In this document: positions 32,603 to 41,832 of the stretch, piece after piece
Layout of the letters: each line of letters starts with the position of its first letter
Numbering within the stretch: position 1 is the stretch's first letter
Assembly: GCA_949317995.1 (NCBI GenBank)
Contig: OX439036.1
Coordinates: 110,835,669 to 110,899,668, forward strand
Source: Acholoe squamosa
Lineage: Eukaryota > Annelida > Polychaeta > Phyllodocida > Polynoidae
Direction: 5' to 3'
Length of the DNA: 64,000 bases
Notes under the pieces: model-generated
Told to the model about the DNA's origin: nothing
The model's input: only the letters and a program-made list of their open reading frames with translations
The model's database searches: none
Translations under genes and position numbers: made by a program

Positions 32603-33046
32603 ACTGGCGACATCACCGCAGTGTTGAAAAAAAACACCTGCACACACAAAGACACTACCTAGGAACTTTTTCCAATGACCAATGTCCTCAAACTCCAAAA
32701 CCCTCCACATGCTTCGTAAGCAACACTGACCCTTAGTTCTGAACTGGGTCAACACTGTGTGGCTTTCTATGTGAAAGAAAATGGTCCATTCTTCTACTTT
32801 GATCCCTATGGCATTCCACCTCTAACTATATATCATCGCAAGTTCTTGTCGAAATTGTCAGACGGGTACAGAAGCTTCAACAGAACACAACTTCAGAACC
32901 TGTACGCCAAAACCTGTGGGGCTCACTGCATCCACTTTCTCATAGAGGCATGTCAAAGAAAGGACCCCTCTCATACGGTAAAAACTTTCTCGCAACTACC
33001 GATAAACCTAATGGACAAAATAGTCCAACCATGGATGAGGACGTAG
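32603..33046 (+). pseudogene. Adenain-type cysteine protease (peptidase C5-like), broken N-terminus
   Basis: The frame carries a His followed by a hydrophobic strand (QHCVAFYV, His at 32753), an acidic FDPYG motif 16 residues later, and the cysteine-containing TCGAHCIHFL helix (about 32914-32943). His, acidic residue and Cys are in the order and spacing of adenovirus-protease-like enzymes that mature Polinton and adintovirus capsids. Two in-frame stops (TAG near 32658, TAA at 32717) interrupt the N-terminal part, so it is a pseudogene although the catalytic core from 32720 is open to 33046. It sits 9 bp after the capsid-like frame. Confidence 0.75.
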
Positions 33047-33273
33047 TTTGCATGGGGCATCTCACACATGTAAGGATCGGTGACACAGACATGGGCAACG
33101 ACATGCAACAAATAAAAGTGGTAGTGGAACTAGTCCTTGAACTCGTAGACAAGTTGGTGAACAAGGTGACCACGTTGGAGGAAAAAGTGTGCATGTTGGA
33201 ATGTGAAACACCACCAGCAGAAAGAAAATTGGGATGTTCTTGGAACTGCACTAAAAACTCTATTAGCATATAG
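33031..33273 (+). CDS. Small coiled-coil ORF after the Polinton-like protease
   Basis: ATG 33031 opens 80 codons that overlap the protease end by 16 bp in another frame. Residues about 30-60 have heptad-like Val/Leu spacing (LVLELVDKLVNKVTTLEEK), a likely short coiled coil. The overlap and polarity suggest that it belonged to the same late gene block. I do not recognise the family. It is intact as read. Confidence 0.4.
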   Translation: MDEDVVCMGHLTHVRIGDTDMGNDMQQIKVVVELVLELVDKLVNKVTTLEEKVCMLECETPPAERKLGCSWNCTKNSISI

Positions 33274-33313
33274 CTGTAGGATGTGTGTGTGTGGAACCCT
33301 TTTTTTTAGTGAA

Positions 33314-33319
33314 AATAAA
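33314..33319 (+). promoter_or_regulatory. Possible polyadenylation signal AATAAA
   Basis: AATAAA lies 41 bp after the coiled-coil ORF stop, in an A/T-rich stretch, in the right place to end a plus-strand late transcript. Confidence 0.4.
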
Positions 33320-36300
33320 AGTGAGAAAAATGAAAAAAAGCCTTCAGGTTGTTTTTTTCACATGTGTTAGCAACATAGTAGAAAAGTTGTAGGTGCAAAA
33401 CATATGGGCCAACCACACCCCATGGTGAACATAGAAATAAACAAGCTGCTGCTGGCTGCTGCTACAGCAGCAGGCAGCGTTTACCTTGGGGAAAACTTGG
33501 TTTGTTTTTGTTTACATTTTCAGCTGTGTCGACCATGCCGACCATGTGGTTTACCTGGTGGTAGGTCTATTTTTGTTTGTTTTTTATTGTGATCATCACA
33601 TGATGATGTCATAGCTCTCAGCCAATCAGAGCTTGAGAAAGTAGGTCACTTCCAGTTTGTAAGTAGGTCAAACCAATTTCTAGCTGTTCCTATGCGCTGA
33701 GTTAGCCCGTATATACTACTCATGACCAATGGTCTTGATGCATCAATACATTAGCGGCCCTTAAAGGGTTAGAACATCATATCATACTTTATGGGTTACC
33801 TCACCAGGGGGATACGTACTCATTGGCCCAGTGGCCAATAGTCAGTAGTTTTGGCTGAAGGGTAATCATGGTTTCTAGATTGCCTTTGGAATTGGCCCTA
33901 GGTGGTAAGACATTTAAGCTCCCAAAGGTGTAAAACCTTATAGCTTTATTGACACTCAGGTAATTTCTGTTCATCAGAGTTTGAGTATGTACCTGCCACA
34001 TTTTAATTAAACTTTACTTCACAAAAATTCAGAATTATGTAGTATTAACAGGGATATTCCTTGAAACCCTTATTCTCGAATGACACTAATGATTATTTTA
34101 GTATATGTTGCCTAATATTTTTACATTATTTGACGATTCCCTTTATGTGTATTCAAACTGTGGTTCTGGAGGCATTTCATGCAACTTCCTATTCTCATAA
34201 CAACCCCTAAAAGGGTCAGACCAGTCCATTGCATGCCTGAAGCAGAATTGTAGATAAGCAATGTTTCATTGTGGATCCACTCCCATGGGAAAAATCAGCT
34301 TGACTGATGTTGTGCCCCGTGTACAACCTGGACTAATCCTTTGAGGATTAGCAGTATAATCAACTACCCTATTGGCACTCTATAACCCTATTACCCACAC
34401 CATACTGACACTAGGGGGTGCACAATACATTCTCTGTGTATATATGATGTGTCCTACCCACAGAGAGACCAGCATATGCTGCTTTACCATCGGCACATAT
34501 ACCTTACGACTCTGTACGATATGCTGGAAAGAATACACCTTTACTGCAAACTGATACAAGGTCTTGTCCTATTGATCATGCACATATATTATAGGCAAAT
34601 CATAGAAAATACCACAGATTGATTCATAAAGCCCAACAAAGTTATTCTTTTCCAAAATGTTTGTTAACTTGATGACATTTCATCAATGAAGATTCATGTG
34701 AAACTATCCTTAACCTATGAATACCCTTGTGTATCCTACTGATAAACACACCCTTAAGGCAAACCATCCTCTTTAGTGCCCAATATTATGTCATTTGAAT
34801 GTGGTATTGATGCAAAACCATGAAGATTATCCTAAGTGGCAAGTAGAAGGGATGACATGCATAAACCCTAAGGAATAGTTATAGCTCAAGATAGCCATAT
34901 TGTTGCATAGTAATGGTATGGACAGTAAACAGATTGATTTCTCATATCATGTCAACTACAAACCTACAGAGTATCCCTGGTGTTATAAAATGCCTGTATC
35001 AATGATACCGAGTATATTCTGAATCACCTTTGTTTTGTGTAAGTGAAACTGTGCTATGACAAGTCATTACCAACAGACCCGTAATCCCCTACCAGATTTA
35101 CAGCAGTCCATTGCATGACAGATGGAGACTTGTTGATAAGAAATGCTCCATCGTCGTTCTACTCTCTGGGGAATAATCGGGTTGGTTGCTGGTAATCCCA
35201 ATGGACTACCAGGCATTATTGTTTGTTACAATCATGCAAATTAGACATTTTCCAGATCACTTCATTTGAGCACACCTCCTAACATTGACATATTTCCAGT
35301 GTAACTAGACAGTGTCTGGGCTCCTCTGATAGTTATATAGAAAATGGTCTTACTAGTTGTAAAATTGAATCACATAAAAGGAACACATTCTAAATTAAGA
35401 TATGTCACTTCTTTAACTGTTGAATGTGTGTATAAAATCTCCCATAGATGTAGCTCTATTTCCCATAAATTCACCATGGCTAATCAGATTCCATTCTCTA
35501 TGCATAATGTTATAAGGTTTCATGCATGAGTTGAATGAGTTTGTAAAATGTCCTGTTGCACAGTAATTTGAAGTTCCCTTTCTACATATATATATTTGTT
35601 TTCAAACCATCGTGTTTATATAATTGCATACAGTCTTCTATACGGACATTTGTAACTATAAATAATACTTGTAGAATTTACCATGGATCCATGTAAAATC
35701 ATGGCATTGTTGTTAAATGTCAACATGCTAATACATTACAAGAAGTATTATTGCACCAGAACATTCATCACTTATAGTAATGTCTTGTAGGAATATTTCT
35801 TGTTACAATTTATTGAGATGTTGACAATTGGAATCCCCATTGATTAAAAATGGCTGTCAGTCCACCTTGTCCAATAACTGAAGCAGAACTCTTTACTAGT
35901 TGCAGAAATTAATTCACTTCACCTCATCTTTACAACAAAATCAAACATTATTTGCAAATGCATCTCGTAAAAGGAATATGCAAGGTCTATTTCTGTTATT
36001 GTTTCTGAACAGAAAAGGGAAGGGTTGTAAAGGTTTCTTCTGCTGTTTAACACATGACACAGTTGTAACTGTCTCAATAGATCAATGTTCACAAACCTTG
36101 TAGTGTGCATGTAGTGTGCATTTCAAGTAGGAGGAAAAGATGCTAAACAGTGAAGTCATTCAAAGCAGTGTCTGGGCTTCAGAAAGATAAATACCTTGAG
36201 GAAAATATTTCAAATTAAGAGCTCCTTCTTCCTCATTTACCCTTATATTTATAACAGTTCAGCTCTGAGATATATAGGTTAATCTAAGAAAATAAGTATG

Positions 36301-36619
36301 AAGTATATATAGTGTGACAGATGTTATACAATTGACTTACCACATACTGGAACATACCTTGACATGTCACAGCACAATTAAAATGCCTGCATTAATAAGA
36401 ACCTTGATCACATTCTCAATTGTTTTTTCATATCAGCCCCGACAAGGTTGACACCAGTTGATTGCATGCCAGTTGGGAAAATGTTGATACAAAGTGTTCT
36501 ATTATCGTTGTTTCCTGTTGGACTACCAGACCTTATTATTTGTTAGAACCTTACACATTTGAAATTTTCCAGATCACTTCCTCCAATTACTCCCCCTAGT
36601 ATTAGCTAGGATTATAATG
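33320..36619. other. Non-coding stretch with dispersed repeats
   Basis: 34200-34330, 35090-35290 and 36430-36600 share CAGTCCATTGCATG, a GATAAGAAATG-like phrase and TTTCCAGATCACTTC with each other, with 43310-43400 and with the start of the window (590-740). A small palindrome (GATCATCACATGATGATG) lies near 33592. No gene is supported. Confidence 0.5.
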
Positions 36620-36838
36620 TCTAGAGTCATGGCATTCCCTAGGAATTAGGTTTCTACCCGGTGAACTTGAATCCTGCAAACAAAAAACACAAGCTATATC
36701 GAGGCATGTCAGTGGCAGTTGAGTTAAATGATGGGACCTAGTGATGGTTCTTTGCAAATGCTGCCACAAAATACTATTGATGTAATGTAGTTTGAGAAAT
36801 GATCTCACTGTTTTGATATTTGTCATTACATCATTTTA
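36620..36838. repeat. Repeat R7, uninterrupted copy
   Basis: It contains GAATCCTGCAAACAAAAAAC, ATATCGAGGCATGTCAGTGG, GATGGTTCTTTGCAAATG and ATTTGTCATTACATCATTTT without a break. Its two halves recur at 37438-37565 and 41744-41832, so it serves as the empty-site reference for the 4.18-kb insertion. Confidence 0.9.
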
Positions 36839-37437
36839 GCTGTGTAGATTTGGCAGTAATTTATAGGCAGTTATAATCAACAACCAACAGAGGTTAAGAA
36901 ATACTGGGGACCATCTTGAAAACACGCAGAAATACATTTCTCAATGCTGCTTATTAACACTAGGGCATAAGGGTGTCCATGAGGTCACTTTAATTGTTTC
37001 TTAACCCAACCCTGGGGATCCAGGCCAGGTGTCTCTGAGACATGCATTTCGGAAAAGGCCCAGACATAAGGCACATTCCTAGTTCAAGCAAAGGCATTAG
37101 AAAACACAGCGTGCTTGATTACTGCAGGTTTACTAACCTTGATATATTTGACCCACTATAAGATATGAGCCCTGCCAGCTAACAAAAATGTGTACCAAAG
37201 TGAACCAAACCAGCATGTTAATCATTGGAGAGGTTTCAAAGTATGAAGAATGGTCATAGGGCCTTCACACAAGTCACACTCCAGTAGAGACAGCACATGC
37301 CCACTGGTCTGGGAGGTGGCCCCAATAGACTATTGATCACTCCTATCTTTGAGGTTGTGTTGCTGGACACTTTGGTTGGGTCAACAAGACTGATCAAGGG
37401 AAGGCATTTCCATGGGGCGTGCTTGAATTTAGGTATT

Positions 37438-37565
37438 CTGAGAGTCCATTCCCTAGGAACTAGATTTCTACCTGGTAAACCCGAATCCTGCAAACAAAAA
37501 ACACAAGCTATATCGAGGCATGTCAGTGGCAGTTGAGTTAAATGATGGGACCTAGTGATGGTTCT
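37438..37565. repeat. Repeat R7, left half of interrupted copy
   Basis: It matches 36620-36752 up to GATGGTTCT and then stops exactly where the tRNA-bearing block begins. The other half resumes at 41744. Confidence 0.9.
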
Positions 37566-37589
37566 GTAGAGGTCGGCGGAAAACGTCTT

Positions 37590-37661
37590 TGGAGAAACCG
37601 GGACTCGAACCCGGGACCCTCCAACTTCGAAGCGGAAGCTCTTCCTCTGAGCTACTTCCCC
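37590..37661 (-). tRNA. tRNA-like unit, anticodon-position CGA (copy A)
   Basis: 72 nt: GGGGAAG acceptor with TTTCTCC, D stem GCTC/GAGC, loop TTCGAAG, 5-nt variable region, T stem CCGGG/CCCGG with loop TTCGAGT, discriminator A, no encoded CCA. A- and B-box consensus is good (GGGTTCGAGTCCC). The anticodon stem has one C-T mismatch. A short variable arm with CGA does not fit a serine tRNA. Confidence 0.65.
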
Positions 37662-38239
37662 AGACCTGACGTTCTCTACCTTCCACCTACATCTGGATCG
37701 GTATAATACACAAGGGGGGCAGCTTATACCAGCTGACCAGCCCCTGAGGGCTGGTGCAACCGGAACGGGGCAGATGGCCTACCGCCATGGACTTACAGCC
37801 AGAGCTGGCCCCTACACTCCTCCCAACCAGCTTCAACCATGGCCAACCAGCACCAAGCATTCCTCCCAACCAGATCGAGTCCCGGTTTCTCCAAAGACGT
37901 TTTCCGCCGACCTCTACACTGGTGGAGAAACCGAGTTGGTCCTGACCCGTGTGAGGGGGGACTAGAGAACTCGGTACCTGGACTGGTATGACACAGTTAA
38001 CGCTTCAACCTGCTAGGGGTAAACTAGTCACCTGCTGGAGGTTGGGTTGGAGGAGTAGGGTTGGCTGAAGCTGGTGGGGAGGAGTGTAGGGGCCAGCTCT
38101 GGCTGTGAGTCCATGGCGGTATGCTATCTGTCCCCGTTCCCCGGTTGCACCAGCCCCCAGGGGCTGGTCAGCCAGTGAACACTGCCCCCTTGTGTCATAC
38201 CGATCCAGATGTAGGTGGAAGGTAGAGAACGTCAGGTCT

Positions 38240-38311
38240 GGGGAAGTAGCTCAGCGGTAGAGCTTCCGCCTGCAGGTTGGAGGGTCCCGGGTTCGATTCC
38301 CGGTTTCTCCA
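38240..38311 (+). tRNA. tRNA-like unit, anticodon-position GCA (Cys-like, copy B)
   Basis: Same frame as copy A but the anticodon loop is CTGCAGG (T33, GCA at 34-36, purine 37) and the D loop AGCGGTA. GCA with a short variable arm fits tRNA-Cys better than copy A fits any tRNA. The 31-39 C-T mismatch remains. It could be functional or a repeat component. Confidence 0.6.
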
Positions 38312-38952
38312 AGACGTTTTCCGCCGACCTCTACACTGGTGGAGAAACCGAGTTGGTCCTGACCCGAGGGGGGACTACGAGAACTCGGTACCTGGACTGG
38401 TATGACACAGTTAACGCTTCAACCTGCTAGGGGTAAACTAGTCACCTGCTGGAGGTTGGGTTGGAGGAGTAGGGTTGGCTGAAGCTGGTGGGGAGGAGTG
38501 TAGGGGCCAGCTCTGGCTGTGAGTCCATGGCGGTATGCTATCTGGCCCCGTTCCGGGTGTACCAGCCTCGCCACCTGGCACCTGGCGGTAGCTCCCCCCT
38601 ATGTGTGTGTCATACCAGTCCAGGTGTAGGTGCCTGGAACGGTATAATACAGATACGCTTCGACCCTGGCAGTACTGTGTACTGGTAGGTCAACTGGGAA
38701 GTCAGGAGTGCCTCACACTGCTTGATAAAGCCCAATCGATCTGGTTGGGAGGAATGCTTGGTGCTGGTTGGCCATGGTTGAAGCTGGTTGGGAGGAGTGT
38801 AGGGGCCAGCTCTGGCTGTAAGTCCATGGCGGTAGGCCATCTGCCCCGTTCCGGTTGCACCAGCCCTCAGGGGCTGGTCAGCTGGTATAAGCTGCCCCCC
38901 TTGTGTATTATACCGATCCAGATGTAGGTGGAAGGTAGAGAACGTCAGGTCT

Positions 38953-39024
38953 GGGGAAGTAGCTCAGAGGAAGAGCTTCCGCTTCGAAGTTGGAGGGTCC
39001 CGGGTTCGAGTCCCGGTTTCTCCA
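38953..39024 (+). tRNA. tRNA-like unit, anticodon-position CGA (copy C)
   Basis: Identical in sequence to copy A, on the plus strand, followed by AAGACGTTTTCCGCCGACC. Confidence 0.65.
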
Positions 39025-39280
39025 AAGACGTTTTCCGCCGACCTCTACACTGGTGGAGAAACCGAGTTGGTCCTGACCCGTGTGAGGGGGGACTAGAGAA
39101 CTCGGTACCTGGACTGGTATGACACAGTTAACGCTTCAACCTGCTAGGGGTAAACTAGTCACCTGCTGGAGGTTGGGTTGGAGGAGTAGGGTTGGCTGAA
39201 GCTGGTGGGGAGGAGTGTAGGGGCCAGCTCTGGCTGTGAGTCCATGGCGGTATGCTACACTGAGGTAGAGAATGTCAGAC

Positions 39281-39352
39281 GGGGAAGTAGCTCAGCGGTA
39301 GAGCTTCCGCCTGCAGGTTGGAGGGTCCCGGGTTCGATTCCCGGTTTCTCCA
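39281..39352 (+). tRNA. tRNA-like unit, anticodon-position GCA (copy D)
   Basis: Identical to copy B across its 72 nt. It lies 1041 bp downstream of copy B, as expected from the tandem duplication. Its upstream flank is shortened (GTATGCTACACTGAGGTAGAG). Confidence 0.6.
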
Positions 39353-39998
39353 AAGACGTTTTCCGCCGACCTCTACACTGGTGGAGAAACCGAGTTGGTC
39401 CTGACCCGTGTGAGGGGGGACTACGAGAACTCGGTACCTGGACTGGTATGACACAGTTAACGCTTCAACCTGCTAGGGGTAAACTAGTCACCTGCTGGAG
39501 GTTGGGTTGGAGGAGTAGGGTTGGCTGAAGCTGGTGGGGAGGAGTGTAGGGGCCAGCTCTGGCTGTGAGTCCATGGCGGTATGCTATCTGGCCCCCGTTC
39601 CGGGTGTACCAGCCTAGTCACCTGGCACCTGGTGGTAGCTCCCCCTACGTGTGTGTCATACTAGTCCAGGTGTAGGTGCCTGGAGCGGTATAATACAGAT
39701 ACGCTTCGACCCTGGCAGTACTGTGTACTGGTAGGTCAACTGGGAAGTCAGGAGTGCCTCACACTGCTTGATAAAGCCCAATCGATCTGGTTGGGAGGAA
39801 TGCTTGGTGCTGGTTGGCCATGGTTGAAGCTGGTTGGGAGGAGTGTAGGGGCCAGCTCTGGCTGTAAGTCCATGGCGGTAGGCCATCTGCCCCGTTCCGG
39901 TTGCACCAGCCCTCAGGGGCTGGTCAGCTGGTATAAGCTGCCCCCCTTGTGTATTATACCGATCCAGATGTAGGTGGAAGGTAGAGAACGTCAGGTCT

Positions 39999-40070
39999 GG
40001 GGAAGTAGCTCAGAGGAAGAGCTTCCGCTTCGAAGTTGGAGGGTCCCGGGTTCGAGTCCCGGTTTCTCCA
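39999..40070 (+). tRNA. tRNA-like unit, anticodon-position CGA (copy E)
   Basis: Identical to copy C, 1046 bp downstream of it. Its module is cut at CGTTTTCC (40081), where the unrelated segment begins. Confidence 0.65.
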
Positions 40071-40081
40071 AAGACGTTTTC

Positions 40082-41505
40082 CACTAGAACGGTGTAATGG
40101 TTCGTATTGACTTATATGTTGGGTGGCTCTTTGGCTCGCTTACCACTAGATGTACCAACACAACACGAGTAGTTCGGGTTGGGCAAAGCCCCAGAAACCC
40201 CTACCTCTCGGGTAGGACTTTATTCAATCTCTCTGATGACAAAGTATTAGCGTCTGGACTGGACCATGTCCAGTCCCCTTCTGCCGCTCGTCCGGCTCCT
40301 TAGTAGGAGCTGGACGCGAGGCATGGTGCTGCCCCCTCTTGTACCAACGAGGTATCGCAAAGCGACACCTAGCTAGCATAGAAGGAACAAGCACCACACG
40401 AACACGTCTCTCGGATGAACGGCACTAATATATATACAATGATGCCGGCCCCTACACCACCCCCACTAGACTTTACCTAGGGTTGTGTGTAATTAACAAG
40501 TAACTATTGTTGACTTTATATAGTGGTGTTATAAATAAATAGGTAAGTCTATATATACACAGTTCGTATTAAATATAGAACATTTAAGGGGCATTATAAG
40601 TTATATGTACACAATAAGGCATCATCGTATATAACCCGAAGTGTTTATAAATAATAACAAAAATAGGAAGTGGCCCCTTATGGACCATCGACCTATGGTG
40701 ATAATATTACACGTGTGTTATTATTAAACATGAGACGCGACGAAGAATATTCGATGTGTAGTAAGGTGATATTGAAAAATTTTTACAATGTTTTTACCGA
40801 CCCGAGGTGGGGTAAATAACCCGAAAAAATTTTGACTTTTACTTACAAGAATATAATATACGATATATATAAAAAATTTATACAAAATATGAAATATAGG
40901 TGTCCTACCAGGGTAGCAGGATCACCCTTACAATATACCGGACTTCCGGCGAACCTGGAACGACTGGTTTCTGCAGCTCCATCCGGCGACATATGTGTGG
41001 TGGCAAACCACGTTGCTGTTATGATGTGCCCTGATGAAGATGGGAAGATGGAGACCCGGTTAGATGTTGTAGTCCATTGGGTGTTCGGGTTAGCGTCCAT
41101 CCTCGCTGCAGGTTACGATCCAGGTATCAGGAGTCCAGCGTAAGGAACAGTGCCTCTGGCATATTAAATGCATTTACCCTCGGGTACCAGGAGACACCAA
41201 CAGATGGACACTCAAAGATCTTCAGGATCTGTGTCCATCTTCTCAGCCGGCTCAACTGAGGCAGATGGAGCCGAGCTGCTACAGCTGCTCGTAGAGAGCG
41301 CCGCTGAAGCCTCGCTGGGAGTCTCGCTCCCCAAGCTCAAGGCCCTCATCACTGCGGACGGGCTGTCCATTGCCTCGGATGCTGGTGCAGCAACCGTGGC
41401 AGTTGGGACAGCCCGGTTCCAAGTGGGGGGTGGGAGCAAGAGAGCTGCCGGAATCGGCGGAGCAGCCGGGACCGGTGGAGTGGCCAGGACCGGTGGAGTA
41501 GCCGG
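40082..41505. other. Unrelated segment inside the 4.18-kb insertion
   Basis: It interrupts a tRNA module at CGTTTTCC|ACTAGAACGG and ends GGTGGAGTA|GCCGGAAAACG. The first 400 bp are GC-richer and contain palindromes (GGACTGGACCATGTCCAGTCC near 40255, GGAGC...GCTCC around 40295). The middle is AT-rich, and 40900-41480 is GC-rich with alanine- or proline-rich overlapping frames on both strands that look like composition effects. A 19-nt string (40090-40108) recurs inverted at 30496-30514. I do not recognise a gene. Confidence 0.45.
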
Positions 41506-41515
41506 AAAACGTCTT

Positions 41516-41587
41516 TGGAGAAACCGGGACTCGAACCCGGGACCCTCCAACTTCGAAGCGGAAGCTCTTCCTCTGAGCTACTTCCCC
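41516..41587 (-). tRNA. tRNA-like unit, anticodon-position CGA (copy F)
   Basis: Identical to copy A, in the module at the right end of the 4.18-kb insertion. Confidence 0.65.
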
Positions 41588-41743
41588 AGACCTGACGTTC
41601 TCTACCTTCCACCTACATCTGGATCGGTATAATACACAAGGGGGGCAGCTTATACCAGCTGACCAGCCCCTGAGGGCTGGTGCAACCGGAACGGGGCAGA
41701 TGGCCTACCGCCATGGACTTACAGCCAGAGCTGGCCCCTACAC

Positions 41744-41832
41744 TTCTTTGCAAATGCTGCCACAAAATACTATTGATGTAATGTAGTTTGAGAAATGATC
41801 TCACTGTTTTGATATTTGTCATTACATCATTT
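41744..41832. repeat. Repeat R7, right half of interrupted copy
   Basis: From TTCTTTGCAAATGCTGCC to CATTACATCATTT it is identical to 36749-36837, then diverges. Confidence 0.9.

Larger units (their letters stand above)
38240..40070 (+). repeat. Tandem duplication, ~1.046-kb unit (GCA unit plus CGA unit)
   Basis: Units start at 38240 and 39281. Each has, in order, a GCA tRNA-like unit, the TGGTGGAGAAACCGAGTTGG segment, the CTGGCACCTGG segment, and a CGA tRNA-like unit. Few differences are visible over the ~400-bp segment 38547-38953 versus 39590-39999, mostly in its first 100 bp. The first unit has an additional ~330-bp stretch shared with the flank, so boundaries are not exact. Confidence 0.8.
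37566..41743. mobile_element. 4.18-kb insertion built from tRNA-bearing modules
   Basis: Left boundary TTCT|GTAGAGGTCGG, right boundary CCCCTACAC|TTCT. The uninserted copy at 36.6 kb has a single TTCT, giving a 4-bp target-site duplication. Both ends of the insertion carry the same ~245-bp module in the same (minus) orientation: GGAAAACGTC, tRNA-like unit, CTTCCACCTACATCTGGATC, ACCAGCCCCTGAGGGCTGG, CAGAGCTGGCCCCTACAC. Thus it looks either like an LTR-style or TRIM-style insertion, or like one module that was inserted and later expanded. Inside are four plus-strand tRNA modules, a ~1.046-kb tandem duplication, and a 1.4-kb unrelated segment (40082-41505). No transposase, integrase or reverse transcriptase frame is visible. 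Confidence 0.75.

Noticed and set aside
38601..39528. Plus-strand frames of 64-108 codons repeated in the tRNA block
   Set aside because: They recur only because the DNA modules recur, and they read through tRNA-like units.
37590..40070. A cluster of functional serine tRNA genes
   Set aside because: CGA at the anticodon position would imply serine, but the variable region has only 5 nt and the anticodon stem has a mismatch; the units belong to repeated modules.
41168..41632. 154-codon plus frame and 112-codon minus frame (Ala/Pro/Ser-rich)
   Set aside because: They overlap each other and run into the tRNA-like unit F. The bias follows GC-rich composition and GGAGTGGCC-type short repeats.
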